Below are positions 22,454 to 32,576 of a stretch of 64,000 nucleotides of DNA, one piece after another; positions within the stretch are counted from its first letter, which is position 1, and each line of letters starts with the position of its first letter. The notes beneath the pieces were generated by a model, which had not been told where the DNA came from, did not search any database, and worked only from the letters and a program-made list of their open reading frames with translations. Location of the stretch: NCBI GenBank assembly GCA_038363925.1, contig JAQQWL010000007.1, forward strand, positions 744,001-808,000. Reading direction: 5' to 3'. The stretch is from Apiospora phragmitis. Its lineage: Eukaryota > Ascomycota > Sordariomycetes > Amphisphaeriales > Apiosporaceae. The position numbers and the translations under genes were made by a program.

Positions 22454-25400
22454 TCAAGCAGACTGCTTGGAACCTTGGGCCTCGACGTACTTGGAGAGAT
22501 CCAAGCCGGCATTCAGCATGCCGCGGCCTTCGTTCTTAATCACTCTGGATTCCTCGCTCGCGTTCATTCGGTCCTGCAGGAATTCGATGCGGGTCGGGAG
22601 TGTCTGACCGAGGCGGTGCACTCTGCACGCTGCCTGCATCTTACTTTCGAACGAGCTTGGCTCCTCCATTCCGATGAAGTTGTTGCATTCTTGGAGATTA
22701 CATCCGAATGATAATATCTCGTATGAGGAGATGAACACCTGGTGGTGATCATGCGACTCTAGGGCCTCGATGAATGCCGCTCGACAATATTTTTTATTCG
22801 TCTCGGGAGGCTTGCAAGGTACTTCCGCGTGAATGTACATCATGCGAAGCTCGGAGAAGTCCTCCAGGAGCAACATCAACGTAATGAGGCAAGTCACTGG
22901 ATTCAGGGCGTATACGAGCATGTGCTCCTTCGGGTCAGTTGTTCGCATCATCTCCGTGATGCGGTCGTGGAGATACCGGTACTTGGGAGCTCCGGCCCGG
23001 AGGACCTCGCGATGCTTCCAGAATGGACACTTCTTACACTCGAGTAAAGCGGCATCACGTCGGTAGTCGGACGGTGTAAGCAGCTTAGTGATTTGGGAGG
23101 ATAACTTGTTGGTGGTGGTCGCCTTCAGCTGCTCAGAGGTAATTTTCATTTCGTACCAGATCTTGGTTAACGGGGGATACCCACAGGAGCGGAGGATGGC
23201 GGCGTAGCACTCGACGCCCATGTCCTGGGTGGACGCACGACCGCTCAGGAGCTCTGTCGTAATGGATTCCTTGGTGGGCAGCGGACCTCTTCGATTGGGC
23301 GGGCGTCGCTCCCACGCGTCCAGCTTCTTCTGTAGCTGTGTAGTCACCCACGACTGCACGTAAGAGGCGACACCGCAGATTGCGGTCCATGTTTCGCCCT
23401 CGGTGGCCATCGGACAGGCCACATTTTCGATTTTGGGCGGCGACATGGAAACGATAGGGTTTCCGTATTGGTCAGTGCTATCCTGATCACGGTGGATCAT
23501 GGTTTGATTAGTGAAGGCATCGCGGTCGATCTTGTGGCTGTTCCACGCAGGCACGAGTTTTTCTCTGATCTTGGCTGCGTCGGTCCAACTCAGGCGAGAC
23601 AAGATGGAGTTTTCGTTGCTCGTGAACTTCTCCTAGTCCTTCACGGCAGGGTCGTAGTCCAGCTTGAATCGATCTGCGGTGTAGCCAAAGTGCTCTACTG
23701 CCCATTTCCAGGCATCGGGGCCGAGTGCCTTGAGAGAACCGGAGACGGCCAAGAGGGATACTGGCATGTTGGATTTCTCACGTATAGTCTTGAGGAAGGC
23801 GAAAGGCATAGTGCGTGCGGTACCGCCGCCTTTGTATTTGTGGACTTCTTCGAGCACGACGCGGCCAAATGGCAGTGCCCTTGGGAAATGGTTCTCTCTG
23901 GCCTTAGTGCTGATGAAGTAACACTTCAGTCTTCCGTTCTTGAACGGGGCCAGCTTCTTGGTAACTGGGTGCCTTGGCCCATCGGATATGCTTGCCGGGT
24001 CACAGACGAAGCGCTCGTTGCCTTCCTCCTTGCCAGTTCCACTGCACCAACTCGGGGAGAGGACCTTGAACACGAAGTGGCTGGCCGGGCTACCAGGTCT
24101 AAGGTCGATATGCTTCTTGACTTGATTGACCCAGTTGTCGATTAAGATCGGCGGCATGAATACGATCGTAGGTAGTTGGTGGACGGTATTGGCAATTTTC
24201 CAGGCCCAGCTGTAGCGTTCACAAGGGCACTGCATAGTGCCAAACATGGGCTTTCGAGGACACTTGTCACCAGGTTTCTGGTGTACGCCCAGGTGGTCGT
24301 CTGGGTGGTCTCTGATGTCCATCTTCATCTCGACGAGATACACTCCGGATGTGAATACCAACAGGACTAGCAGCGTCTTGCCTAGACCCATAGCGTCGGC
24401 CAGTAGGGCTCCGGCGACTCCATTCCGAGCCTGTTGACTGAGGACCATGAAAGCCCCCACCGCTTGGTAGTGAGTAGGCTTCGTAAGGAGGCCGACGACT
24501 CTGACCTCGGCGTCAGAGATGTCGCAGCCAAAGAATTCACATGCTTGGGCCCATATGTCCTTAGACCAACCGTCATTGGCGTCCGAGAGACCCTTCGAGA
24601 TCGCGTCAGTCTCGCTTTGGTGTACATCGTCAGACTCTTGGGCGACGGGTTCCTCGTGTATAGACTCTTCATCAGAGTCTTGCAGGACGATGGCCTTCTT
24701 GGCGGGTCCTGCGTTACTTGTCAGCAATGTCTCACGTATGCCAATACACGAAGTTATTCTTACCGTCTTGCGTCAAGTCAATAACTTTCAAAGTAGAAGA
24801 GGAGCTCGGGTGAGCGGCCATGGCAGGCGGAACTGGAGAAGAGTTAGTCGAGAGGCATAATAACACATGGCTCGAATAACTCGATGCAGGCAACTCGTAC
24901 GGTCGCTATGGGGTGGTTTGGTACTTACGTGGACTTAACACATCTTGAATATGTGGAAAGGGCGAGGAGCGCAGTTGGCTACTGCCAGCTCGGGTATTAG
25001 TTCGCATATCGAGAGGTAAGCCCTCGTCACTGTTGTTGACCTGGAGCAATTGGTGTCTAGAGCCAGCCTCGGGCTGCTCAATGGATCCAACTGTGCTTGG
25101 GGCCAGACTGGACGATTCTAGTTTGGGCCGCTTGTAGTCGCCAGACAGGTCGAATTCTGCCTCTCGCTTGGCTTCGTTGGTAAGAACTCGTTTGGCCGCA
25201 TTACTGCGAGCCTTCATCTCCACCACCTTGTTGAACAAGTAGACTCGCTGTCGAACCTTGTTCGCTTTCAAGGCTGTGTACAGAATATCATAATGCTCGC
25301 CTTTCGTGATTTCGTTCACTAGGTAGCTGCCGGTTAGGTCATTCGCAATAATGTCGTCTGCGACACTGGCAAGTAGGTCGGCTTGTGGAGTGCAGATTTC

Positions 25401-25460
25401 GCGCGCAACACGTTGCACGTCCCACTGCGACGGGTCATCCATGGCGCCGTAGGTAGACAT
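22454..25460 (-). pseudogene. SNF2-type helicase-like ATPase with one in-frame stop codon
   Basis: Three exons on the minus strand: 25460-24929, 24832-24764 and 24708-22454, with GT-AG introns of 96 and 55 bases. The joined frame is exactly 952 codons but has TAG at codon 559 (23633-23635). The N-terminal part (about residues 10-90: WDVQRVAREICTPQADLL and onward) resembles the SAM-like domain on fungal SNF2 proteins. The helicase region has Walker A (ADAMGLGKT, about 308-312) and a Walker B/DEXH-like LEEVHKYK (about 487-490, with Glu in place of the first Asp). After the stop, the second lobe includes ISSYEILSFGCNLQEC and motif VI CRVHRLGQ (about 895). The TAG could derive from CAG by a C-to-T change at CpA, the RIP signature. 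As it stands the product would be 558 residues without the second lobe, so ATPase remodelling activity is unlikely unless the stop is read through. The gene may instead be a very recent pseudogene. Confidence 0.82.
23633..23635 (-). other. In-frame TAG stop within the SNF2 gene
   Basis: The minus-strand context is GTGAAGGACTAGGAGAAG. The frame is open for 558 codons before and 392 after. A CAG glutamine codon changed by one C-to-T transition at a CpA would give this stop. No GT-AG intron that would remove it is visible close by. Confidence 0.85.
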
Positions 25461-25887
25461 ATTGGGTCTTGATGGCGGATGGGACTTGGAAAAGGTGCGA
25501 TTCTTCGTGCGGGGGAGATAGATGATATGAATAAGTCACAAGGATGGGGAAGGAAGATGGAGTGAGGTATGGATCACAGCTGGACAAGTTCAGGGTGATG
25601 TTGGTAAGGTGGAAATGGATGCGGTTCAAGTTGCCAAAAAGTTGGAACTTTTGAACACGAGAGTCGATTAGGAAGTTGGAAATGAAGGAAATGCAAAAGG
25701 AAAAAAAAAAAGAGGGAAAGGCGGTTGTTTCCTTTAATGGATGAATTGATCTAAGTAGGATGGGTGTTTAAAAGGCTGGAACTCGTAAAAGTGGGAATGG
25801 GAAGGGGAATGAGGTGCGTAATAAGAGAAAAGGTGAAGTGAAGGTGACAGCAAGGTACGCGACAATGTACAGAACAATTATATACCA
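25461..25887. other. Intergenic region, SNF2 promoter side
   Basis: AT-richer sequence with an A-run near 25,690-25,715. No gene recognised. It separates the SNF2 start from the 3' end of the SDR fragment. Confidence 0.5.
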
Positions 25888-26463
25888 TTATATGTACCCC
25901 TGTATGGCCTGCCGCACCGTGTCCTCTAAGCTCGTCCACCCGCGGCCCGTCATCCGCACAACTAACGCCCTCGCCCTCGCATTGGGAACCGTAGTCAAGT
26001 TGCGCCCTTGCCCTGGGAAGCCCGCGGCCAACCTATGACTGGGAGGGCACACCTTGCGCAGGACGGCCAGGATGTCGTCGAAATTGTAATGGTGGGCAAA
26101 TGCGAACAGCCGCTCGTTCCGTACGTCGTCGTATATGAGCGCCGCTACCTGCAGCACGGCGTCGTCTTGGATGTTGACAAATGACTGCGGCGGTTGGTTG
26201 CCGATCTCGGGCGGCACCGCCCGGACGCCCCTGTCGTATAGGGCCTTGATCCAGGCGTGGGTGCCGTGGTGGCCTTGGTGCCGGGCATCCAAAACGGAGC
26301 CGAAGTTGGTGTCGGGGAGCAGCGTGTTGAAGACGAAGCGGCGCGCATGTTCCTGGACCCACGCCCAGGCCACTTGCTCGCCCTTAGTCTTGCTTGCGTA
26401 GTATACGTCCAACCTCCGCTGTATGTTTTCCTCGTCGTAGGGCGGTGGCGACGGCGGCGGCGG
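25888..26463 (-). pseudogene. C-terminal half of an extended SDR (CCR/aldehyde-reductase-like)
   Basis: The minus-strand frame from about 26463 to TAA at 25888 encodes PPYDEENIQRRLD, then the catalytic YxxxK segment VYYASKTKGEQVAW, then VFNTLLPDTNFGSVLD and FVNIQDDAVLQVAALI. This is the second half of the fungal NAD(P)-dependent dihydroflavonol/cinnamoyl-CoA reductase-like family. The N-terminal Rossmann half with its glycine motif is missing. Upstream of the fragment the minus strand meets TAG (which could also be the end of an intron), and the other strand begins the TRIP4-like fragment. Within the fragment there is no frameshift or stop. The protein would be inactive without its cofactor-binding half. 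Confidence 0.75.
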
Positions 26464-27732
26464 CTAACCTCGGCCCTGCGCCAGGCACTGCCTACAACAA
26501 GCGGAATAATCTGGAAGATGACTACCGATCGGGCGCATCAAGCCGTGCTGGGTCGCCGGCCAAGCCGCCAGCCAAATCGGCAACGCCGCCTCCGCCCAAG
26601 CCGCCCCCATCTGCCGCCGGTCACCTGATTTCGGGTCTACCCAAGTCCAAACCGAATTCAACCCCTGCTTCTCGGTCGTCTACCCCTGGACCCAAGACCA
26701 AGGTCAATATCTCGGGTGGCACGGCTATGCATGGTGCTTCTTCGGCCTTGTCAAATTTGGATGCCGCCATCAGAGCCCTGGAACTGACGACGAACCCGGA
26801 AGAGAACAGCGATGCCTCGAGGAAATGTAGTTGCGTCGCCGCGAGGCATCCTCTGCTGGTTGCTGCTCCGAACTGTCTGCATTGCGGCAAGGTGATCTGT
26901 GTCAAGGAAGGGCTGGGTTCCTGCATTTCCTGTGGTACCCGCTGTTGAGTTCATCCGAGGTGCAGTCCATGATCAAAGAGCTGAAGGCCGAGCGTGGGCG
27001 AGAGAAACAGGCAGCCGACCGGGATGCCCACAGAAGGGCCGATGTGTCCCGAACGCCAGCCCCATTCACGAAGCCACGTGAAAACAACGAGGCTCCATCT
27101 TCTGCCGAGGCCAAGGCTTTAGAATATCGTGATCGCCTGCTTACCTTCCAGAACCAAAACGCTCGCCGGACCACAGTCAAAGATGAGGCTGCCGACTTTG
27201 ATGTGACTAGCGTCATGGCTGGCAGGGGCGGGAGCATGTAGTCCACCCCGAGGAGCGCGCCCGGGAGCTCAAGCGGCAGCAAAAGGTCCTGCGAGAGATG
27301 GAGTGGAATACCCGGCCTGAATACGAGAAGCGCCGGCAAGTGGTCAGTATCGACTTGGTGGGAGGCAAGGTAGTTCGAAAGATGGCCGCAGTCGAGCGAC
27401 CAGTCAGCCCAGTGGACGATGACATTGTTGAGGTCGCCGAAGAGATTCCAGCAGGGCCAGCCTTTGTCGGCAGGAATCTTGGAGGTGGGGATGGCGCCTT
27501 CAGCAAGAACCCGCTTCTCGCAGGATTGATCAAGCCAGTTTTCATGCCCGAAGGCAAAGGAAAGGGCGCCGAGCTGGAGGAACGAAAAGACCGCAAGACA
27601 AAATGGAGGAGGGTTTAGGACAATCTGGATGACAATTCCGAGGTGATTCTGAACGGAGGAGCTTACGGGACTCAGCCTACTGCCGGCCAGGCCATCACCG
27701 CTGGCGGCGGTGACGAGCCAGATTGCGGATAG
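26464..27732 (+). pseudogene. TRIP4/ASC-1-like C2HC5 zinc-finger gene fragment
   Basis: Pieces of one protein run across the forward frames. The first is TAYNKRNNLEDDYRSG and a Pro/Ser-rich linker. Then comes the C2HC5 zinc finger (CSCVAARHPLLVAAPNCLHC, then CISCGT) to about 26937. SSSEVQSMIKELKAERGREK runs to about 27239, and EERARELKRQQKVLREMEWN to 27615. The last part is DNLDDNSEVILNGG, to a stop at 27730-27732. The family (human TRIP4, fungal homologues) is part of the ASC-1 complex, which acts in transcription co-activation and ribosome quality control. The breaks are one base lost in the C3 run at 26938-26940, TAG at 27239-27241 where TGG is expected, one base lost in the C4 run at 27246-27249, and TAG at 27616-27618 where CAG is expected. 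The 5' part is missing at the junction with the SDR fragment. Confidence 0.8.
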
Positions 27733-27919
27733 AGCATAACGTTTTTTAACAGGAAAATAGAAATGCTTCAGGCCGCCAACGTCTGATTCCCTCAGAGCAT
27801 TCATAGCTGATGAAATGACGAGCCTGACCACATTGATTGGTTTGTATATGCTATTCTTCTTATATACGTGACATATCTGCTATATATGCGTTTAACCTGG
27901 CCTTTCTTCCACTATTTAC
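27733..27919. other. Short intergenic gap
   Basis: Lies between the convergent TRIP4-like and GH3 fragments. It contains an ATATACGTG-type AT stretch but no gene. Confidence 0.5.
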
Positions 27920-28915
27920 TTACGAGACGGTCAAGGTGGCAGTCTGTCGGATATCTCGACTACTGGCCCCGACGCTGATAGTGAAGGCGCCGGTCGGCAC
28001 CACCCAGTTTTGCCTCGCTACGTCCCAGTAGCTGAGGTCTCTTCTCCGGAGCTCGAACGTGGCCGTGCGGGACGCGCCTGCCTCCAGCGGCAGCTTCTCG
28101 AACCTGCGCAGCTGTTTGAGCGGGGCAGTCACCGACGAAGGATAGTCCACGTAGAGCTGCGCGACCTCGGCGCCCGCGACGGAGCCCGAGTTGGGTACGT
28201 TTACGGTCACGGTCGCGACGGTCTCGAAGAGATCGGCGCGGCCGCCTGAGACGATAGCGCCGGTGGCGGGGCCTGATTTCGGGGCGCCTTCAACGGCGAT
28301 GGCGGAGTAGGTGAAGTTAGTGTAGGCTATGTACATACGAGCGACAGGTCAGCACAATTTGGGGAAGATACGACGTAAGTTAAGAGGGAAGGGTGGATTG
28401 GTAACTTACAGAAGCCGAAACTGAACTCGTAGCGTGGGGCGATGTTGGCCCGGTCAAAGTGGCGGTAGTCGATATACAGCCCCTCGCTGAAGCTATCGCT
28501 GCCGCCGCGGCTGACGCTGGTGCCGTAGTCGCCGGCCGCCTTGGCGATGGTGTAGGGCAGCTTGCCCGAGGGCGAGTTGGCGCCGTAGAGCACGTCGACG
28601 AGGGCGTTGCCGCTCTCCTGCGAAGGTAAACCTGCCCAGACGACGGCTTTCACGCTGGGAAGGGTCAGGATGGTCTCGAGCAGGATAGCCACTTAGTGCA
28701 CGACGACGATCACGTTCTCGTTGGCTTACGCGACGGCTTGCACCAGCTGGTTGCCCGAGGGCCACAGGTCCAGGTGGTTGCGGTCGCCAGCGTGGCCTTC
28801 GACGGTCATGTAGCCCTCGCCGCTGTCGGACGTGAGGAAGACGATGGCAGCGTCGGCGCCGCGGGCGGCGGAGGCGGCAGAGGTGCTGTCCGTGGCTTGC
28901 AGGAACCAATCTAAC
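27920..28915 (-). pseudogene. 5'-truncated GH3 beta-glucosidase fragment with two stops
   Basis: On the minus strand from about 28915, AARGADAAIVFLTSDSGEGY and VEGHAGDRNHLDLW belong to the GH3 C-terminal alpha/beta domain, including the E-G-x-x-x-D-R block near the acid/base loop. Next come TAA (28728-28730), ANENVIVVVH, TAA (28695-28697 or adjacent), then VVWAGLPSQESGNALVDVLYG and GKLPYTIAK. A GT-AG intron at 28409-28327 joins EFSFGF to SYTNFTYSAI. The fibronectin type III-like domain (VAQLYVDYPSS, LRRFEKL) follows to TAA 27920. The N-terminal catalytic barrel with the nucleophile is absent, so it cannot be active. Both TAA codons could have come from CAA by C-to-T at CpA, but the original codons are not known. 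Confidence 0.78.
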
Positions 28916-28977
28916 TTTCTTTCCAGACTACAACAAGAGTGTACCTGCACATAAGCGGTCACAGGAGCTGAAGTCAA

Positions 28978-29829
28978 ATCTCATTGAGTTCATTTGGTGC
29001 AGGGCAGATGTGAAGTGACAGGTCGTGGTGGTGCTATAATCTGCTGTGCAGTCGATCGTGCGTTATCAGGCACAAATGGCTGCGGCAGCATGACCAATTG
29101 AACTAGTCGGGCGCAGTTACATGGGGGCGACATGCCGGAGTTCTTTATTGTAGCAAGCGGAGGCTCTGCGGGCTCGACGTACATGGTACAGGTTGCGGTT
29201 CGGTGTATGTGGTCAAGCGCATGTGATCGGGAGCCGCGACTCGCCCTCGCGGGCATGTTACAAGCTCAGCACTGCAGTGGGTACGTGTACGAGCGAGCTG
29301 GGACAAGCCTAGGCCTGGTATATGGGCACGATGGGCAGTACAAACGATTGAGCACGCAGGATTATTAACACGAGCCGGAACAACAAGGTCAGGGAGAGTT
29401 TGAGCACTGTGTGCTAATGTTCGATATCCGATCTCTGCTGATGGGTTGCTTATTCTTGCGACGTTAGCCGTCCACCAACCATTTCCCGTCTACTACTTGA
29501 CCAGCCGTTCCATGGGCGTGCTAGGGCACCCTCATCCTGCAGGATGATGATTTAGGCGAAGGTTCCTTCCTGGCGAACTCAGCCACGCTGCTGTGTCTAG
29601 CAGCACCAACACCAATCGGTTTTCTATATGATTCGCCGACCATTCAGCTTGGTCACGTTCGTTATCGACCCGACAGCTTCTCCTAAACATAACAAATTAG
29701 GAGTCGACGCGTGTTATCAACAGGTCGGCCCACGATAAACATGGCCTTGACTTGATGACTGCAGGGGATGAGAGACAAGCAGGCTCAGCAGCTTTTTTCT
29801 TCGCAAGGAGTCGCTTAACGTCTTTACTT
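28978..29829. other. Intergenic flank to the large repeat block
   Basis: About 850 bases of normal composition upstream of the GH3 fragment. No domain or RNA gene recognised. Composition changes sharply to AT-rich at about 29,830. Confidence 0.5.
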
Positions 29830-30163
29830 TAAGTAACCAGCTTAATTAGTTTCTTAAGATTTAGTTAAACATAACTTTTCTTATAAACTTATATTATAAA
29901 ATATACGTAATTAAAAGAAATAAGTATTATATATAATTAAATAAGCGGTAGTATTTTTATATTTAATAAACTTTAAATATATATAATTAAATATTATAAA
30001 ACGATTTTATTATATAATAAATAGTTATTAAACTTTAATTTAATTAAGCTAGCTAACGATGTTATAATTACTTTATTTAACGGCGACTTTAAAAACTAAT
30101 AATAATATTATATAATAATAATACGAATAATTTAATTAAAAATTAATATAAAATCTTAAAAAC
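29830..30163. repeat. RIP-mutated AT-rich DNA left of the L2 LTR
   Basis: AT-rich sequence with few C or G. It may be the other part of the unit that L2 interrupted (see 45,558-47,631), but I could not match it. It ends in AAAAC (30159-30163), the L2 target duplication. Confidence 0.5.
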
Positions 30164-30829
30164 TGTAACGAACGCTATCCGGGTTTTAAAAGAAACCTAG
30201 TAAGACGTACTAGGGTTTATATTAATAATATAAAAGAGTATCTAAACGTGCGATAAAAGTCCGCTTTTATTAATATAATAGGTAATAGTTTATAAGAATA
30301 AAGATAACTAAGTTATATAAATTTAAAAGTATTTATAATAAAATCGTTAAAGCTGTTTATTTTATTAATAGGTTAGATTAATACTTAAATTAATTATCAA
30401 AGTAAAGAGTGTTTATACGAAATATATAAGAAACGTTCGTAGTTATAAATTTAATCCTTTTTTTATTAATCCGTTATTATTTAGTGATTTTATTTAAGCG
30501 CGCTCGGCATTACTTAGTGATCTCCCCTGATTACGCTCTGCGCTGCTTAGTAATCTTTTTTTAATTACGCCCCGCGTTATTTAATAGTTTTATTTAAACG
30601 TTTACCGCGTTATGTAACTTATTAACGGTTGCCGTTATTTATAAGCGTTTACGTCTTATCGCCGGGCGAAGTAGTATTATTATTACTTATTATTAAAGAA
30701 GGTTTAGTTTTATATTAGTATAGCTAGCGGTGCGGTCTATAGCTGTGGTATTGTAGCCTAGTCGGGGTATGGTAATTCCGTGCCGGTAAGTAGGATCTTT
30801 TAACCGCATGGTTAGGTTAGGTTATAATA
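30164..30829 (-). repeat. L2 LTR (left copy, 3' LTR)
   Basis: Reads as TGTAACGAACGCTATCC at the left end, keeping the canonical TG, to about GGTTATAATA. It matches 44889-45552 in the same orientation and the L1 LTRs in reverse. Element orientation is minus, because a purine-rich tract lies just inside it on the minus strand. Confidence 0.85.
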
Positions 30830-31939
30830 TTATTCTTTTTTTAATCATTTTATCCTTAAAGTATTAATTTTATAAATATTTTAGTCGCTTATTATTATAA
30901 TTTATAATAAGTTCTTCCTTTTTTATTACTTTTATTATAATATATATTTATTATAAATAATCGTGTTAAATAATTTCGAATTAAGTTTAATTATTCTTTT
31001 ACTGTTTATTATACGGATTTTATTAAAATATTTTCTAAATTTAGTTTTAAAATTATACTTTATAATTATTATTTTTTAAAGGGGTAGCCTTATATAATAA
31101 TAAAAGGCGTTAATAAATATAAAGAATATATTTATATTAATTACGCGTATAATAATATTAAAGTTTTATTATTTTTTTTACGGCTTATATAGAACGAGTA
31201 TAACCGCCTATCTCGAGAAGAGTCCGCCGCGGAGGCTTATTTCTTAAAGTTTTAGCGCTAGATTAACGAGGCCGTTACTCGCTTTATTTATTTTTATAAA
31301 TAGAAGGAAATAGTTTATACCTAGGGGGTTAAATTAGTATAGCGTAGTTTACGTTCCTTAAACGAATTAAAAAAGTAAGAGCGTCGAGAGTCTAAGGCCG
31401 TTATAACCGTTTAAGCTTAAAGGGGTTTTAGTATTATTAATTAGAACGCGACCGACTTCTTTTTTAAGCCGATTCCTAAAGTTATTATTTAAACGTCCGC
31501 AGCTCTTTAATAATATTCGCTAAATATTTCTTAGGCTCTTAGGTATTATCCTTTAATAAATAGCTTTTCTATTAAAGGAGGTATTAAAAGCCTCGTTTTT
31601 TTTTCTTTTATTAATAATTCCGTTAATTTCGTATTCGTGCTAATCTGTTTCGACTTTTAGTTATATATCGATTAAGGTTTCTTCGACCGCTGGCTCGAGT
31701 AATAAAATATAAAATATAACGTGTATCTATATTATCTTAAGTAGTAATAATCGGTAATTAGTTTCTAAACTAATTTCTACGATTTTAAATAGTCCTATCT
31801 TTTTAAAATCTAGTTTATCGCTTGGTCGTTTTATTTTAATATTTCGTTGTGAGAGGTAAACTTTTTCTCCTTTTTTAAAGGTTAGTCCCTTTAATTTTAT
31901 TTAGTCGGCGTGTCTCTTTATTCGTTATTAAAAGAAGGT

Positions 31940-32576
31940 TATTACGACCTGACCTAATCATGCGGCCAAGACCCATAAAACCACCGGGCCGGATTTACGA
32001 TGCCCCGCCCAGGGTACGATATCACGGCCACCGACCGCGCCGCCAGCTATACTAATATGAGCGCACCAATACTATAAAAGCGCACGGCGATCACGACGAC
32101 AGTATCCTAAACCGCAGCAGGCTGGACACGGCCTAAAGAAGCAGTAAAGATAACGTCACGTGATGGATCACGGGGATCACCGGGAACAACGAAGTGAGTC
32201 GGTAATCTAACTAATAAAGGGATCACCCGGATTATTAAAATATAAAAGTAAGCTAAGTAATTTAACCGATTAATAAAGAAAGAAATTAAATATATAATAA
32301 TGAACGTTCTTTATATATTTTATATAAATACTTTTTATTTTAATAATTAATTTAAATATTAATTTTAATTTATTAATAAAGTAAATAACTTTAATAAAAT
32401 TATTATAAATACCTTTAAACTTATATACCTTAATTACTTTCGTTTTTATAAACTATTACTTATTATATTAATAAAAGCGATTTTTATTACACGTTTAAAT
32501 ATTTTTTTATATTATTAATATAAACCTTAATATATTTTATTAAGTTTTTTTTAAAACTTAAATAACGTTCGTTATA
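31940..32576 (+). repeat. L1 5' LTR
   Basis: Starts TATTACGACC and ends GTTCGTTATA (TG...CA mutated to TA...TA). The first 290 bases keep many C and G, and the rest is heavily AT-rich. It aligns end to end with 38972-39608. Confidence 0.87.
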
